Positions 11,645 to 22,053 of a stretch of DNA of 64,000 bases are shown piece after piece. The stretch covers positions 68,030,211-68,094,210 of the forward strand of contig NC_083604.1 of NCBI RefSeq assembly GCF_029168945.1, in the 5' to 3' direction. Numbering within the stretch: position 1 is the first letter of the stretch; each line of letters begins with the position of its first letter. Source of the stretch: Cannabis sativa. Lineage: Eukaryota > Streptophyta > Magnoliopsida > Rosales > Cannabaceae. A model generated the notes under the pieces. That model saw only the letters and a program-made list of their open reading frames with translations. It was not told the origin of the DNA and did no database searches. Both the position numbers and the translations under genes were made by a program.

Positions 11645-13327
11645 ATGGCCAAAACTAAGAATGCCCAACCATCCAAGAAGCCCACTTGTGGATGCGCTCG
11701 CTTCACCGTGTCTCACTTTGCGCCGCCTGCTCCAGCAACCGGAGCTTCTGGTTCGTCTTCTGCTCCGACGAAGTCTGCCAAGAAATCGAAAACCCAAGCT
11801 CGAAAATCAGTGGCAAAATTTTCATCTCCTCTTGTTGGTGCCTCTCCTATTGCTTCTCCAACACCTGGGTTGGGTGATCATGATGAATCCCATTCATCTG
11901 ATCACACATTGTCGAAGTCCTCTTCTTCGAATGGTGCTCCTAATGTCGACCAAGCTTTGGTGACTTTGCCCACGGTGAGTTCTCGAACAAGGTCCAAGGT
12001 TTCCACTCCTTCTAAGCCTGAAGTGGTTAAACCTAAAATTGCATCTAAAGGGAAAAAGGTGGTTTCTTCATCTTCAAAGGCCAAAAATCTCAAGGAGAAT
12101 CCCCCTTCGGTCTCTTCCTCGGATTCTGAACCAGAAGAAAGTGAGGAGGATCATGATTCAGAGGGCTTGTCCGATTCAAGTGAAGAGTTTGTGCCCAAAG
12201 ATCTTCCTATTGTTGATGATTCTGGATCCGAGAGTGAAGAACCGTAAACCGAGCCCGTCACTACGAATGCTGCTCCGGTTGCCTCCCGCTCGTTCCAAAG
12301 AAGGATAAAGGAAAAAGGCCCATTGTCTCTAATCCTGTTCTTCCACAGAAAAGAAAGAGACCCTCTGGTATTTCTCTTGATAACTTCAAGCCCCACTCTC
12401 ATTATTTTTGTTATAATGATCATGCTAGAGATATGAAATTCTATGAGAATAGGAATTTTACTGTGGAGAAAAATTTTAATGTTATTGCTCATAAGCCTTT
12501 TGGAGTGTATAACATGTTGAAAGAAAGACAATGGGTAGATACCTTGATCGGTTTTGATGGGTATGTGGATAGAATTGTGAAGGAATTTTATGCTAACATC
12601 ACTGATGAGTTTCTCGATGAGGACTCTTTCATGTTTGGCAAAGTTTTTCTCAGAGGACACTGGTATTCCTTCACTGTGAAGGATGTTGCTGAGGCTCTCA
12701 ATTTGCCTATGGGAATTGAGCCAACTGATGTGGAGTTTGATCGTCAAAAGGTGTTCGGTTATCTCTCTGGTGATAATGAAATTGAACTCTCCGACACCAT
12801 GCATATGTCTCAACTCACCTATCAACATGCTGCTCTCATGAGGTTTGCCCTATCCAATTGGTTTCCTTGCTCCAATCCGGTAAATGTTTCAAATGAACTT
12901 GCTTTCTTTTTATATAAAGTTTCAGTTGGTGCTAAAATTGATTTGGCTGACATGATTTGGGAGCAAATTGTCTCTCTTCGAAAGGGTAAGAAACCTAGGC
13001 TCAATCTCATTTTTCCTCACTTAATCTATAAAATTTTATCTGATCAAGAGGAATTGATTCTTGAGAATGAATCAATTGAGATGCCTATTTGTTGGAACCA
13101 CTTTCAAAATTCCCGAGAAGCCTCCTCAAGGAAAAGTTGCTCAAAGAAAGGCTCGGTCCGCTTCCCCGGTCTTACAAATGATCCTGCTTGGATGCTGCTT
13201 CCACTGCAGCTCTGCGAGAATGGCAGAATTCAACTTGCGTTTGGGAAGAATGGAAACCAGTCAGGCCTTGCTTCTTAGGAAGATGGACAGCATCATGAAA
13301 TATTTCCGACCCAATGATGATGAATAA
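11645..13327 (+). pseudogene. Extra Copia ORF resembling the putative plant transposon protein (Transposase_32-like) domain
   Basis: Part 1 (11645-12247) starts MAKTKNAQPSKKP and is Lys/Ser-rich. It ends in an acidic Ser/Glu/Asp tract (EPEESEEDHDSEG) with a TAA stop at 12245. After a frame break near 12285, part 2 is open from about 12290 to 13090. It contains RDMKFYENRNFTVEKNF, VKEFYANITDEF, FTVKDVAEALNLP and MRFALSNWFPCSNP. The C-terminus switches frame near 13090 and ends LLRKMDSIMKYFRPNDDE at 13327. The 'R-FYAN ... V-G-W--FT---I---LGLP ... R--L-NW--PS-' pattern is what I associate with the Pfam Transposase_32 family (putative plant transposon protein). That assignment is from memory and needs a profile search. 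It lies in the position of the env-like ORF of SIRE elements, but I see no signal peptide or clear membrane span. Its function in the element is unknown. Confidence 0.65.
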
Positions 13328-13754
13328 GTGGTTCAATCTTTTATCTTTTGCTTTTTATTAATGTTTATTTGAACTTATGACTTTGTCCATGTTTGTTTTT
13401 GTTATCTTTGGCTCCTTGATAGACAAAAAGGGGGAGTAGTATTATTTTTTGGATTCCTTGAACTTTTTGTTACAACTCTGGACCCTTGGTTTTAGGGGGA
13501 GTTGCTTGTTTGTGGTTTAACACTTTTCCGTTTAAAAAGTTGTTTGTGGTTTAACACTTTTCCATTTAAAAAGTTGTGTTCTTCAGTTTGCAAGCTTTTT
13601 CGTCCAAAAAAAGTTATATGTTTTATGTGTTAGAGAGCTTTCATGCAGGGGGAGTATTTTCTATACTCTTGTATCTTTAAAAAGCTATTTGCTTTGGTTT
13701 CTAACACTTGATGCAGGTTTTCTCATAATAAAATGTTTTGTCAATCAAAGTGCC

Positions 13755-13765
13755 AAAGGGGGAGA
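13755..13765 (+). other. Polypurine tract
   Basis: AAAGGGGGAGA lies one base before the 3' LTR and serves as primer for plus-strand DNA. Related GGGGGAG runs occur upstream at about 13430, 13495 and 13648. Confidence 0.9.
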
Positions 13766-13766
13766 T

Positions 13767-14991
13767 TGTTAATTCCATTTTTGGCATATTTAATTGACAA
13801 AAATATTTTATTATTTAATGTATATTTCGGCTGGCATATATTGATTTGGTTTCCATATTTGTGTAAATCAAACTTGAAAGGAAAGTTGTCTAGCTTTCCT
13901 ATTTTTGGAAAAAAGGTAAAAATGGTAAGTTTGGTTACCCATTTCGTTTTTTATCTAACCAGCTGTTATTCTGATCTTGTGTTGAGTTTCCCATTTTCTA
14001 AGATCAGGTTTCTTGAAGAGAAAACCGGAGCTAGACTTTCCTTTTCTATAAAAGGAAAGTTGTAGTAACTGCCCACGATTCTGTAGGTACAGAAACGGAA
14101 ATTCTGGTCGATTGAAGAATTATTTTAGGGAAGTTTCTAGTGGGTTGAGGTCTTGTTCAGACCGAATGTAAGCTGTCTATGAGATGTATAATCATTATAA
14201 ATACATCTTATAGCTGCTAGGTTTTGTATCTCTTTCATACACTTAGAATTGCTTTCATATCTTAAGGAAAGAGTGTCTTTGTTTAGTACCTCTCTTGGTA
14301 CCTCTCTTGTATCTTTGAATTTCATTCATATCTTTAGAAAAGAGAGTCTTTGATTTGTAGAGAAGAGTTGTTCTACTCTTACTCTGTTTATTTGTTGTTT
14401 GTATTGTCTTGAGTCTGTATTCAAGTCTACAACGAAGAAGAACATCAGTGCACCTTCGGGAGAAGGGTATTTACAAGCTTTCAGGAGATTGCTTTTGAGG
14501 TCTTGCATCGGGAGGATACAAGCACACAACCTTCGGGAGATGGTTGTAAAGGCTTTCGGGAGATAGCCTTTAAGCCTTGAATCGGGAGGATTCAAGCACT
14601 CTTCAAGGTGATCGAAGGGAGTTCGAGCACTTGGAGTTTTATCAAGATTCGGTTAGTAGGTGGAATACATCAAGCTTGCGGCATACAATAAGAGGGAGTC
14701 TATTTATGCATAAGTCAATTACTTTGTATTTTTGATACCGATCTAATGAATCTTATCTCTGGGCGTGGCCCCGTGGACTAGTAACAATCTGAAAGGATTG
14801 TTGAAACCACGTACAAAAATCTTGTGTGTTTTTACTTTTATGCCTTTGTTTGTTTTTAAGGTTTCTGCGGAGTTACAGAGTTGCATTCTGTAACTACAGA
14901 AAACTGTTTTCAGTACCAGTTTTATTATTCCGCATTTAATTAATCATTTAATTAAATAATCAAACTGGGAATATTAAAATACGGAATTTCA
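13767..14991 (+). repeat. 3' LTR of the SIRE-like Copia element
   Basis: Same ends as the 5' LTR, with TATAAATA at about 14196-14203 and the TCGGGAG repeat block at about 14452-14600. It is followed by the target duplication CTCAT at 14992-14996. Confidence 0.95.
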
Positions 14992-15961
14992 CTCATCTCC
15001 TTCCCCTGTTAAAAAAAAATCCAAAATGGGTTTGAAATCACTAGCTAATAAAGCTAAGGGAAAACGTCCTATTATTGAGGAGGAAGACTCTGATTTTGCT
15101 CCTCCATTAACGAAGCCTGGGAGAGCTCCTCCTAAGAAGAAAACAAAGGTCGGTGTGCAAGAAAAAATTGCTGAAGAGGTTTCTGGGAAAAATGATAATG
15201 TTGGTGCTGCTGTTCGAACCAAGGTTTGTTTTTGGTTTCTTTTTCGTTTTCCCCCATTTTGAACATTTTCTTGTAGTTCCATTTAATCGTTTTGTTTTTT
15301 TCTGGTTTGTGACATTTTAGGGTTTTCATTTTAATTTTTTTTTTTTTTTTTTGGATTTTTAGGGCTTTAATTTTGTTTGATCAATTTTATTTCGTTCTTT
15401 TGTGGGTTTCGCATTTTAGTTTGTTTCTTATTTCTTTCGTTTAATTTTTGCTGTGTTTTATGTTCTGTTTGTATTTCTAGTTTTTTTTAGATATTTTTAA
15501 ACATTTGTTTCATTTTAGTGTCTCTAATCAGTGGGTTTTAGTTTTTGCCTAGTTTTTTAATTGTTTAATCTGTTTATGTATGATGTGTTTTGGGAATATT
15601 ATTAGGTATAGTTGTTTGCTGTTCTTTTTTAGGTAACAATTCGATTTTAGATTTTTGTAGTTTATATTCGTAGAGTTGTGTCTGTTTGTTAGTTTGTTTT
15701 TAGTTTTTTTTTTTTTATAGTTTATATATTGTTTATTTACAATTTATATTTATTGTTGCCATGTTTGTTATCTTGCAGGTCTGGGATTATAAATTTAGTC
15801 CCTCTGATTATTACAGATCCAAACGTGTTTGCACTAGCAATTTTTCTGTTATTGATAATATCAAGAATGATGGATTGATGGTTATTGTTGGGTTGTTGAT
15901 GACATTCACACACAATAGGTATGTTGTGAAGTCGGGGTCCTTCAGTTTTAGTTGTATGTAG

Positions 15962-17537
15962 AAATGCAGGCTTTGATCATCATTTATCCTCAATGGTTGA
16001 TATCCTTCTTTGACTTGATATTTCAGTTGCAAAACATTGTTTTCTTGGTTGCATTCCAGGACCTCGTTCAGCTTCCATTGTAATTATTCATAGTTACAAT
16101 TGACTGAAATGTAATGTCCACTAGCTTCATAATTTTCATAATTCATTCGATCATCAAATTGTCCATTGCAGAAGACTAGGAATGGAATGTCTTTTTTTTC
16201 CTGTGATTTTGAAATTGTTATTAGTGCAAGGCAACGATATTGAAACTGGTTTGATTCTGTTATGAAATACAGTAGAAACTTACTTCTATTTCCTTCCCTT
16301 TGTTCAAGTCTTGTATTTTCTATTCTGATTCCTGGTTTAGTTATTTTTATTTATTTTATTGCTGTTAATAAACTATAATAAAACTAAAATGAAACTATTA
16401 AAAAACGTTTAAATTTATTTCAGAAACTAACCATTTCTCAAAGTGTTTTCTCCTTTTCTTATTTCAAAAATAAATTCCTACAAAAAAATTGAATTAAACT
16501 ATTATAAAATGATGATGCAACTGTAAATCAACTTGGAAAACCATAACAATTAATTCTATTTAACATAGTTGTGGTCATTGTGCTTTTTTATCAGTTTTAT
16601 TTGAATCAGATCAATTTCCAACTATTATAAAATTAATTTGCAACCATTTACATAAATCGTACCTTGTATATCTGCTATTTTTTGGTTCCCGTCATGTGAA
16701 ATTCCTTCATAATTTGTAAACTATTTTAAAACGATATTGCAACTGTAAGGCAACGTAAAAAAATAAAAACAGGCTTATACGTAACATGTCGTTCCTTAAT
16801 TAGAATCAGATCTTGTTTATTATTTTTAAGAATCTGAATTGCCTATTGTATACTAGGAATCAACCAGAATGCAACTGTATATGACGTAGATTTATTTTTG
16901 AAAAAAATTTCATATCATACCTTGTTTTGGATTTGAGGGGGAGCTCCAAATCTGTTTAATACAAATCTACATTGCTTGAATCTGGATTTTCGATTCTGGA
17001 GTGAGTTATTTAGAACGATTAAAACCAAAATCAAATGTTTAATTTCAGTTTCTTCCCAGTTTTTTTGGTTTTTTTTCGTAATTTTCTGGTTAGATCATTG
17101 CAGTTCTTTTTTTCAAATCATTTTTCGCAGGAATTTATGGTTGTATTACCCTCGTTTTGGTTTCATTCTAGTTGCGTTGCAGATTTGATCGATGGAGGTA
17201 TCTTCATCTTCTCCGTTCATTCCGTGCGGCTTAAGGTATAGACGAGGTGGTATTTTTGTAATTTTTTCATTGTGTGATGTATAAATGTTGAATGGGCCGG
17301 CCCATAGTAATTTTGTAATATTTTTCCCTTTTTGGAATTTTCCTATTTTTTTCCCTAAATTTAATATATTTTTTAAAAAAAAAAACAGATGACATAATTG
17401 AATTAGATTTAATATTTTTTTATTATACTAATTTTTTTTTAATTACATAATCAACTCAACCATAACGTTTTAAGAAGAATTAAACTTACAAGGCAATATA
17501 CTTATATTAGTACTTAATTAATTAATAATTTCAAGCC
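15962..17537. other. Intergenic, T-rich, no supported gene
   Basis: Downstream of the split gene. It contains T-rich stretches and several 'gcaactgta' words, but no domain-bearing frame. It may hold further remnants of the interrupted gene or of a transposon that carried it. Confidence 0.4.
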
Positions 17538-19490
17538 TTAGCGACCAGCTTCAATACTGGTACTTATGAAAGGGTCGCCGGAGCTAACAGAGGGTGTGGA
17601 ATCCGGAATATGATAAGTGGGAACAGGCATATTCATCGGAAGATTAGGCCACGTGGCCTCAAAGTTGAGAACTTGAATAGCTTGTCTGATAGATGGTCTC
17701 ATGCTCCGATCAGGGTGAGCGCACCATAAACCAATTATCATCAAACACTCCACTTGTTTTTGGTTGAAATCTTTTTCCATTTTCTCATCCATAGCTGTTA
17801 TAAGCTTTCCTTTCCCATAAAGATTCCAAACCCATTCAACCAAACTTCCCATTTCATCATGATCTTTCTCCAAATGACTCACTGCTTTCCTTCCCGTGGC
17901 AATCTCCAATGCCACCACTCCAAAGCTATACACATCAGATTCTTTGCTAGCTCTCCCTGTGCTTATATATTCGGGTGCCAAGTAACCCAATGTTCCAACC
18001 AACCCTGTTGTTTGGGGACCAAGCTCATGATCCATTAACCGAGCTAACCCAAAATCACCAAGCTTGACATTGAAGTTGGAGTCTAACATAATATTACTTG
18101 ATTTGATATCTCGATGAACCACACAACGCTCCCATTCCTCATGAAGATAGAGAAGAGCAGAAGCTAAACCAAGAGAAATCTTGTACCTTACAGCCCAAGG
18201 AACAGGTGTTCTCTTGCCAAAGAGGTGAGAATCAAGGCTACCATTTGGCATAAACTCATAAACAAGAACAAACTCATTCCTATCATGACACCATCCCATA
18301 AGTTGAACCAAATTCCTGTGTCTCAATTGACTAATGATCTTCACCTCTGTCAGGTATTCTTTTTTTCCTTGCCTTGACCCTCTTGAAATTTTCTTAACTG
18401 CAACAAAGGCATCTAAGTCTGGTAAATAGCCTCTGTAAACAGCACCAAACCCTCCCTCACCTAATTTTCTTTCATCTGAGAAGTTATTGGTTGCCGAAGC
18501 AAGATCTTTGTATGAAAACCTTTTTGGCCCTGCTCCTCTTTCAAGGTCATCATTGTTTATTGAAATTAAATTTCCTTCCTTTTCTTTATCTTTCTGTTTC
18601 TCCTTCTTCTTTTGTTTTATTCTCCAAAACAATAGAAGTGACAAGATCAAAGAAACTATTAAAACACCACTGGCAACTGTCAATCCAACTATTAGTCTTA
18701 CTCTTTTTGCATCTGATTCTTTGACTTCTTTGACATCCAAACTTGAGCTGAATTCCCATGAATTAAGAACAGTTCTTTCCCCATATATTCCTGTAGCAGC
18801 AGAGAAACCAACCATTACCCATGAAGGCAAAGCTTGCTTCAAATCGACTATGTAAGAGAGACTAGTGTTCTCTTTTGGAGATGAGGTAGCTTGGTAACTC
18901 CAACTAACACTCAAATTCTTGGTAGAAGCGTTATAAGAAATCCAAACATCAGCGTTACGCCCACTATGCAAACTAGCATTCCAAGGAGTTGAAACAGCAG
19001 AGTGAATGGAATTGTTGTTGATTCCAACATGCTCATAAGGAGGATCCCATTCCTCGTTGGAAAAAGAATCGAACTCAACCATAACTATTTGATTGAGGGA
19101 GGAATCACTGGTTGTTGTATTGAAAAGGCCCAAAAATCCACCACTTGAATTGGGCACCATTTGGAATCCAGCAGGGGCAAGGAAAAAGACAAGTCCATGA
19201 CCATAGTTTGAGCCTTCTATTATGATTGAGAAAGAGAAGTGAGTAGTGAAATCAGCTACCTTTTTGGGGTCGTTGGAGTCCCACATCGGCACTTTCTCGG
19301 CATATGTAGCCCAACCAACTCGGCATGCATAATTTTTTTTATTGATTAGCTCAACAGCTCCCACTGTAGGCAAGGCATCTCCTTGATATACCATGTTTGT
19401 ATCAGTTACGTCAAAGCGTGATTTTTGGAAGTGGAGTGAATCAATAGGAGGAAAGAAGCATAGGAATAAGAAAAGGAAGAAGGTGACCAT
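17538..19490 (-). CDS. L-type lectin-domain receptor kinase (class IX-like)
   Basis: A plasma-membrane receptor-like Ser/Thr kinase, intact at 650 aa and intronless as is typical for the family. Residues 1-18 form a hydrophobic signal peptide. Residues about 20-248 are a legume-lectin domain with the metal-binding region VMVEFDSF (136-143) and VGINNNS. Residues about 264-289 are a membrane helix followed by a basic stop-transfer (RIKQKKKEKQK). The kinase domain spans about 337-610: GEGGFG at 344-349, VAVKK with the ATP-binding Lys near 365, HRD at 459-461, DFG at 479-481, APE at 505-507. All catalytic residues are present, so it should be active. Family members act in pathogen and oxidative-stress signalling; the ligand cannot be read from sequence. 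The IX.1/IX.2-like placement comes from overall resemblance and is less certain. Confidence 0.95.
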   Translation of the reverse strand: MVTFFLFLFLCFFPPIDSLHFQKSRFDVTDTNMVYQGDALPTVGAVELINKKNYACRVGWATYAEKVPMWDSNDPKKVADFTTHFSFSIIIEGSNYGHGLVFFLAPAGFQMVPNSSGGFLGLFNTTTSDSSLNQIVMVEFDSFSNEEWDPPYEHVGINNNSIHSAVSTPWNASLHSGRNADVWISYNASTKNLSVSWSYQATSSPKENTSLSYIVDLKQALPSWVMVGFSAATGIYGERTVLNSWEFSSSLDVKEVKESDAKRVRLIVGLTVASGVLIVSLILSLLLFWRIKQKKKEKQKDKEKEGNLISINNDDLERGAGPKRFSYKDLASATNNFSDERKLGEGGFGAVYRGYLPDLDAFVAVKKISRGSRQGKKEYLTEVKIISQLRHRNLVQLMGWCHDRNEFVLVYEFMPNGSLDSHLFGKRTPVPWAVRYKISLGLASALLYLHEEWERCVVHRDIKSSNIMLDSNFNVKLGDFGLARLMDHELGPQTTGLVGTLGYLAPEYISTGRASKESDVYSFGVVALEIATGRKAVSHLEKDHDEMGSLVEWVWNLYGKGKLITAMDEKMEKDFNQKQVECLMIIGLWCAHPDRSMRPSIRQAIQVLNFEATWPNLPMNMPVPTYHIPDSTPSVSSGDPFISTSIEAGR

Positions 19491-19552
19491 GGCTGGAGAG
19501 CAAATGGAAAATTAATAAGTGTTAATTAGGTGCTAATTCATGATGTTATGAA

Positions 19553-19561
19553 ATTATATAT
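19553..19561 (-). promoter_or_regulatory. Likely TATA box of the lectin receptor kinase
   Basis: TATATATAA on the minus strand lies about 63 bp upstream of the ATG. This predicts transcription starting around 19525 and a short leader of a few tens of bases. Confidence 0.5.
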
Positions 19562-20183
19562 AGAGTAATACTTATGGTACTTAATAATTAGATGTAGTTT
19601 ATGTGGTGATCAAGTTTCAACGCTCCAGTTTGCTTGTTATTATTATTTTTATTGTTATTTATTCATTATATGCAGGAAAGTGCTTTGAAAATAATGTTAT
19701 AATGTTATTTTTATTTTTATTATTTTTGAGAGAGAAAATAATGTTATTTTTATTGGGAATATCGATTGAATTAGAAGACTTTGATTCTTATACACCGGCG
19801 GAGTAATAGTTCTGAGTCAACGATCATGTAGATATATAAAATATGTATTGAGCTTCTCTGATCATTACAAGGGAAGAAGAGTAATATATTTAATATGTTG
19901 TTTTCACAGGAAAGAGTTGAATAGTTTCATGACATGAATTAATGTTATAATATACTTATTTGGAAAGAAAATTATGATAATTGTTATAAATAATATATGA
20001 ATGTCCCAATCACAAATCTCATACTAATTATCATTATGTTTTTTATTAGCATCCCTAATATGTGGCTCACATTTTTTTATATATAAATAAAGGCTAATTG
20101 AAGGCCAAAAAAGTTAAAAATTTATTTTTTAAAAAAATTGTGATAAAAATGCATTTGGTGTACAACCAAATATGTACCAAATA
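19562..20183. other. AT-rich spacer upstream of the kinase gene
   Basis: Probably includes the kinase promoter. No other feature recognised. Confidence 0.4.
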
Positions 20184-21480
20184 TAAGGGTGTACATCAAA
20201 CTGCTCAAACCGTCCGTACCGCAAAAAAAATACGGTTTGAAATTTTTGGCAGTGCGGTTGTAGTTTGAATTTTTCCTAAACCGCGCGGTGCGGTACAGTT
20301 TGCGGTTTTGAATTATTCAACCGCGATTCAAACCACACCGCACTACATGTTTTAAAATTTCAATTTTTATATTTAGAGAAAATTACACTCTATACCTTTT
20401 TTTATATTGTCCTCTATTATTTTTATCCTCTTTTTAAAGTCTATTATTTTTACCTCTTTTTTTAAACATCATACCAATTTTGCCCCTGTCACTTCAAGAT
20501 ACTCTCCATGTGACTTTCTTATGTCAGGGTATTTTGGGTACAATACATATAAAAAGAGGTATGTTTCAATTAAATACAAAATTAGAGGTAAATTTGATTA
20601 ATTGATTAATAAAAGTGGTATTTTTCAACTTACCCCTTATATTTATTTAATTAAGCCCATACATATGAGTCCAACCCAAGCCCATAAAAATCTTAGGACA
20701 AAATTCATAGGGGAAATTAGACTCTATACCCTTTTTATATTGCTCTATTTTATTTTTACCTTTTTTTTAAGTTTATTATTTTTACCTTTTTTTTAAACAC
20801 TTTACCGATTTTACCCCTGTCACCTTAATATACTCTCCATGTGAGTTCCTTATGTTAGGGTATTTTGGGCACAATACATATAAAAAGATGTATGTTTCAA
20901 TTAAATATAAAATTAGAGGTAGATTTGGTTAATTGATAAATAAAAGAGGTATTTTTCAAGAAAACCCCAAATTCATAACTCTTCACAAACCCTCTCTTCT
21001 TAGCAACAAACCCAAGCCCATACATGTGTATTGAAATTTGGAGTTGGAAGTTTGTGTTTGTTTTATTTTTAATCTATTGTTGAAAGTATGTTAGTTGTAT
21101 ATTTATATTATTGTTGGAATTTAATTAGTTTCAAGTTTGTTATTTTGATTTAGGTGTGTTGTTGAAACTTTAAAAAGATTATTGACTTATTGTTTTTGTT
21201 ATAACTTTTATTAGTCTCAAGTTTGTTGTATTTTCTTAAGTGTTTTGAAATAATTATATTAATGATAGTTTAATTATTTTACGATGATTTAAAAAAAAAA
21301 AAATTGTGATAGTTCAAACCGCATAAACTGCAGAAACCGCACCGCATCATTTTTTGTGGTACGGTTTTTACGTTTTTTAGTATCGCGGTGCGGGTGCGGT
21401 TTGGAAAATTTAAAAAACCGCATGTGTGGGTTAGTTTGAAAAAATAGTTAAAAACCGCACCACCCGTACCGCGAACAAAA
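20184..21480. mobile_element. hAT-like element with inverted subterminal 'accgcaccgc' motifs
   Basis: The left part (20184-20345) begins AAGGGTGTACATCAAACTG, resembling hAT ends, and contains CGGTGCGGT, ACCGCG and GCGGTTT words. The right part (about 21310-21480) holds the same words in the opposite sense (AACCGCACCGC, CGGTGCGG). Such dense inverted subterminal motifs are typical of transposase-binding sites of non-autonomous hAT elements. The right terminus is not clear, no 8-bp TSD was found, and there is no transposase. Confidence 0.45.
20376..20967 (+). repeat. Direct duplication of a ~260-bp unit inside the hAT-like element
   Basis: Unit 1 (20376-20637) and unit 2 (20710-20967) share an ordered series of words: ACTCTATACC, TTTTACCTCTTT-like runs, CCCCTGTCAC, CTCTCCATGTGA, GGGTATTTTGGG, ACAATACATATAAAAAGA, AATTAGAGGTA and GGTATTTTTCAA. 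They are separated by about 70 bp. Either could be an older insertion or a local duplication. Confidence 0.75.
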
Positions 21481-21489
21481 CATTTAGAA

Positions 21490-22053
21490 AAAGTTTCATA
21501 ATAAATTATTTTATACTAAAAATCTATTTAATTATCTATTATATATTATAAAAATTGAAAATATTTTTTTAAGAAAAATATATTTAAATTTTTTAATTTT
21601 TTATTTGTTTTAAAAAATATTTTATGTTTATATTTTTACTATTCACAAACAATATCAACCTAGAGTTTGTTAAATAAAAGTATAATTTAAAAATATTATA
21701 AATTATTTTTATCAAGTGCATATAAATTTATACTATTTAAAAAAAATAATTAAAAATATATAGAAAATAAAAATTTTGTATATTATAATTTTTTTATCTA
21801 TTTGTGATTATAATGAACTATTTTATAGTATTATCATTATTATAATAGAATCTTCATTAACAACTCACAATATTTTAGAATTTATTTTCAGTCTACTTGT
21901 TAAGAACTACAAAACTGACTTGACCATCGAAGTCTCTTTAGCTGGCACCATCCCGGTGTCCCAAAAACTTTACGGTCTACTTCCCTTTTGTTGTGTGCAG
22001 GTTGTCGGTGCCCACTTTCGATTAATTCAGTTATAGATCCATATGTCTACAAT
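21490..22053 (+). other. AT-rich DNA, probably holding the decayed 5' LTR of the Tat element
   Basis: The last part (about 21900-22050) lies directly before the Tat primer-binding-site region and should be LTR. I could not match it by eye to a 3' LTR after 29141, so no boundaries are given. Confidence 0.35.

Larger units (their letters stand above)
4013..14991 (+). mobile_element. Near-complete SIRE-like Ty1/copia retrotransposon
   Basis: The element is 10,979 bp and bounded by two LTRs of 1223 and 1225 bp that begin TGTTAATTCC and end GGAATTTCA. It is flanked by perfect 5-bp target duplications CTCAT (4008-4012 and 14992-14996). Internal order: PBS complementary to initiator Met tRNA, gag with CCHC knuckles, protease, integrase, RT, RNase H (Copia order, integrase before RT), a further sense ORF, then a polypurine tract. 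Long size, a long gag and a third coding region downstream of pol fit the SIRE/Maximus lineage. Several frameshifts and stops in gag, RT and the extra ORF make it non-autonomous, although the LTRs remain very similar. Confidence 0.95.
3988..15961 (+). pseudogene. Small two-exon host gene split by a Copia insertion
   Basis: The first exon starts at ATG 3988 (MVVTRSSS...) and is cut after 25 nt by the Copia element. It resumes after the target duplication at 14997 and runs to 15223. Counting CTCAT once, the two pieces give 252 nt, exactly 84 codons, in one open frame. A GT at 15224 and AG at 15777-15778 bound a 555-bp T-rich intron. Exon 2 (15779-15961) continues in phase 0 and ends at TAG, for about 144 aa in all. 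The N-terminal part is rich in Lys, Ser and Glu/Asp, with nuclear-localisation-like KKK and PPKKKTK clusters. Exon 2 begins VWDYKFSPSDYYRS. I do not recognise the family with confidence. The exon-2 start vaguely recalls the DUF1985-type proteins often found with Ulp1-like plant transposon genes, but that is a guess. The insertion should abolish normal expression. Confidence 0.6.

Noticed and set aside
11645..13327. A retroviral-type envelope gene in the Copia element
   Set aside because: No signal peptide, no convincing membrane span and no cleavage-site-like motif were seen, and the domain pattern fits another family better.
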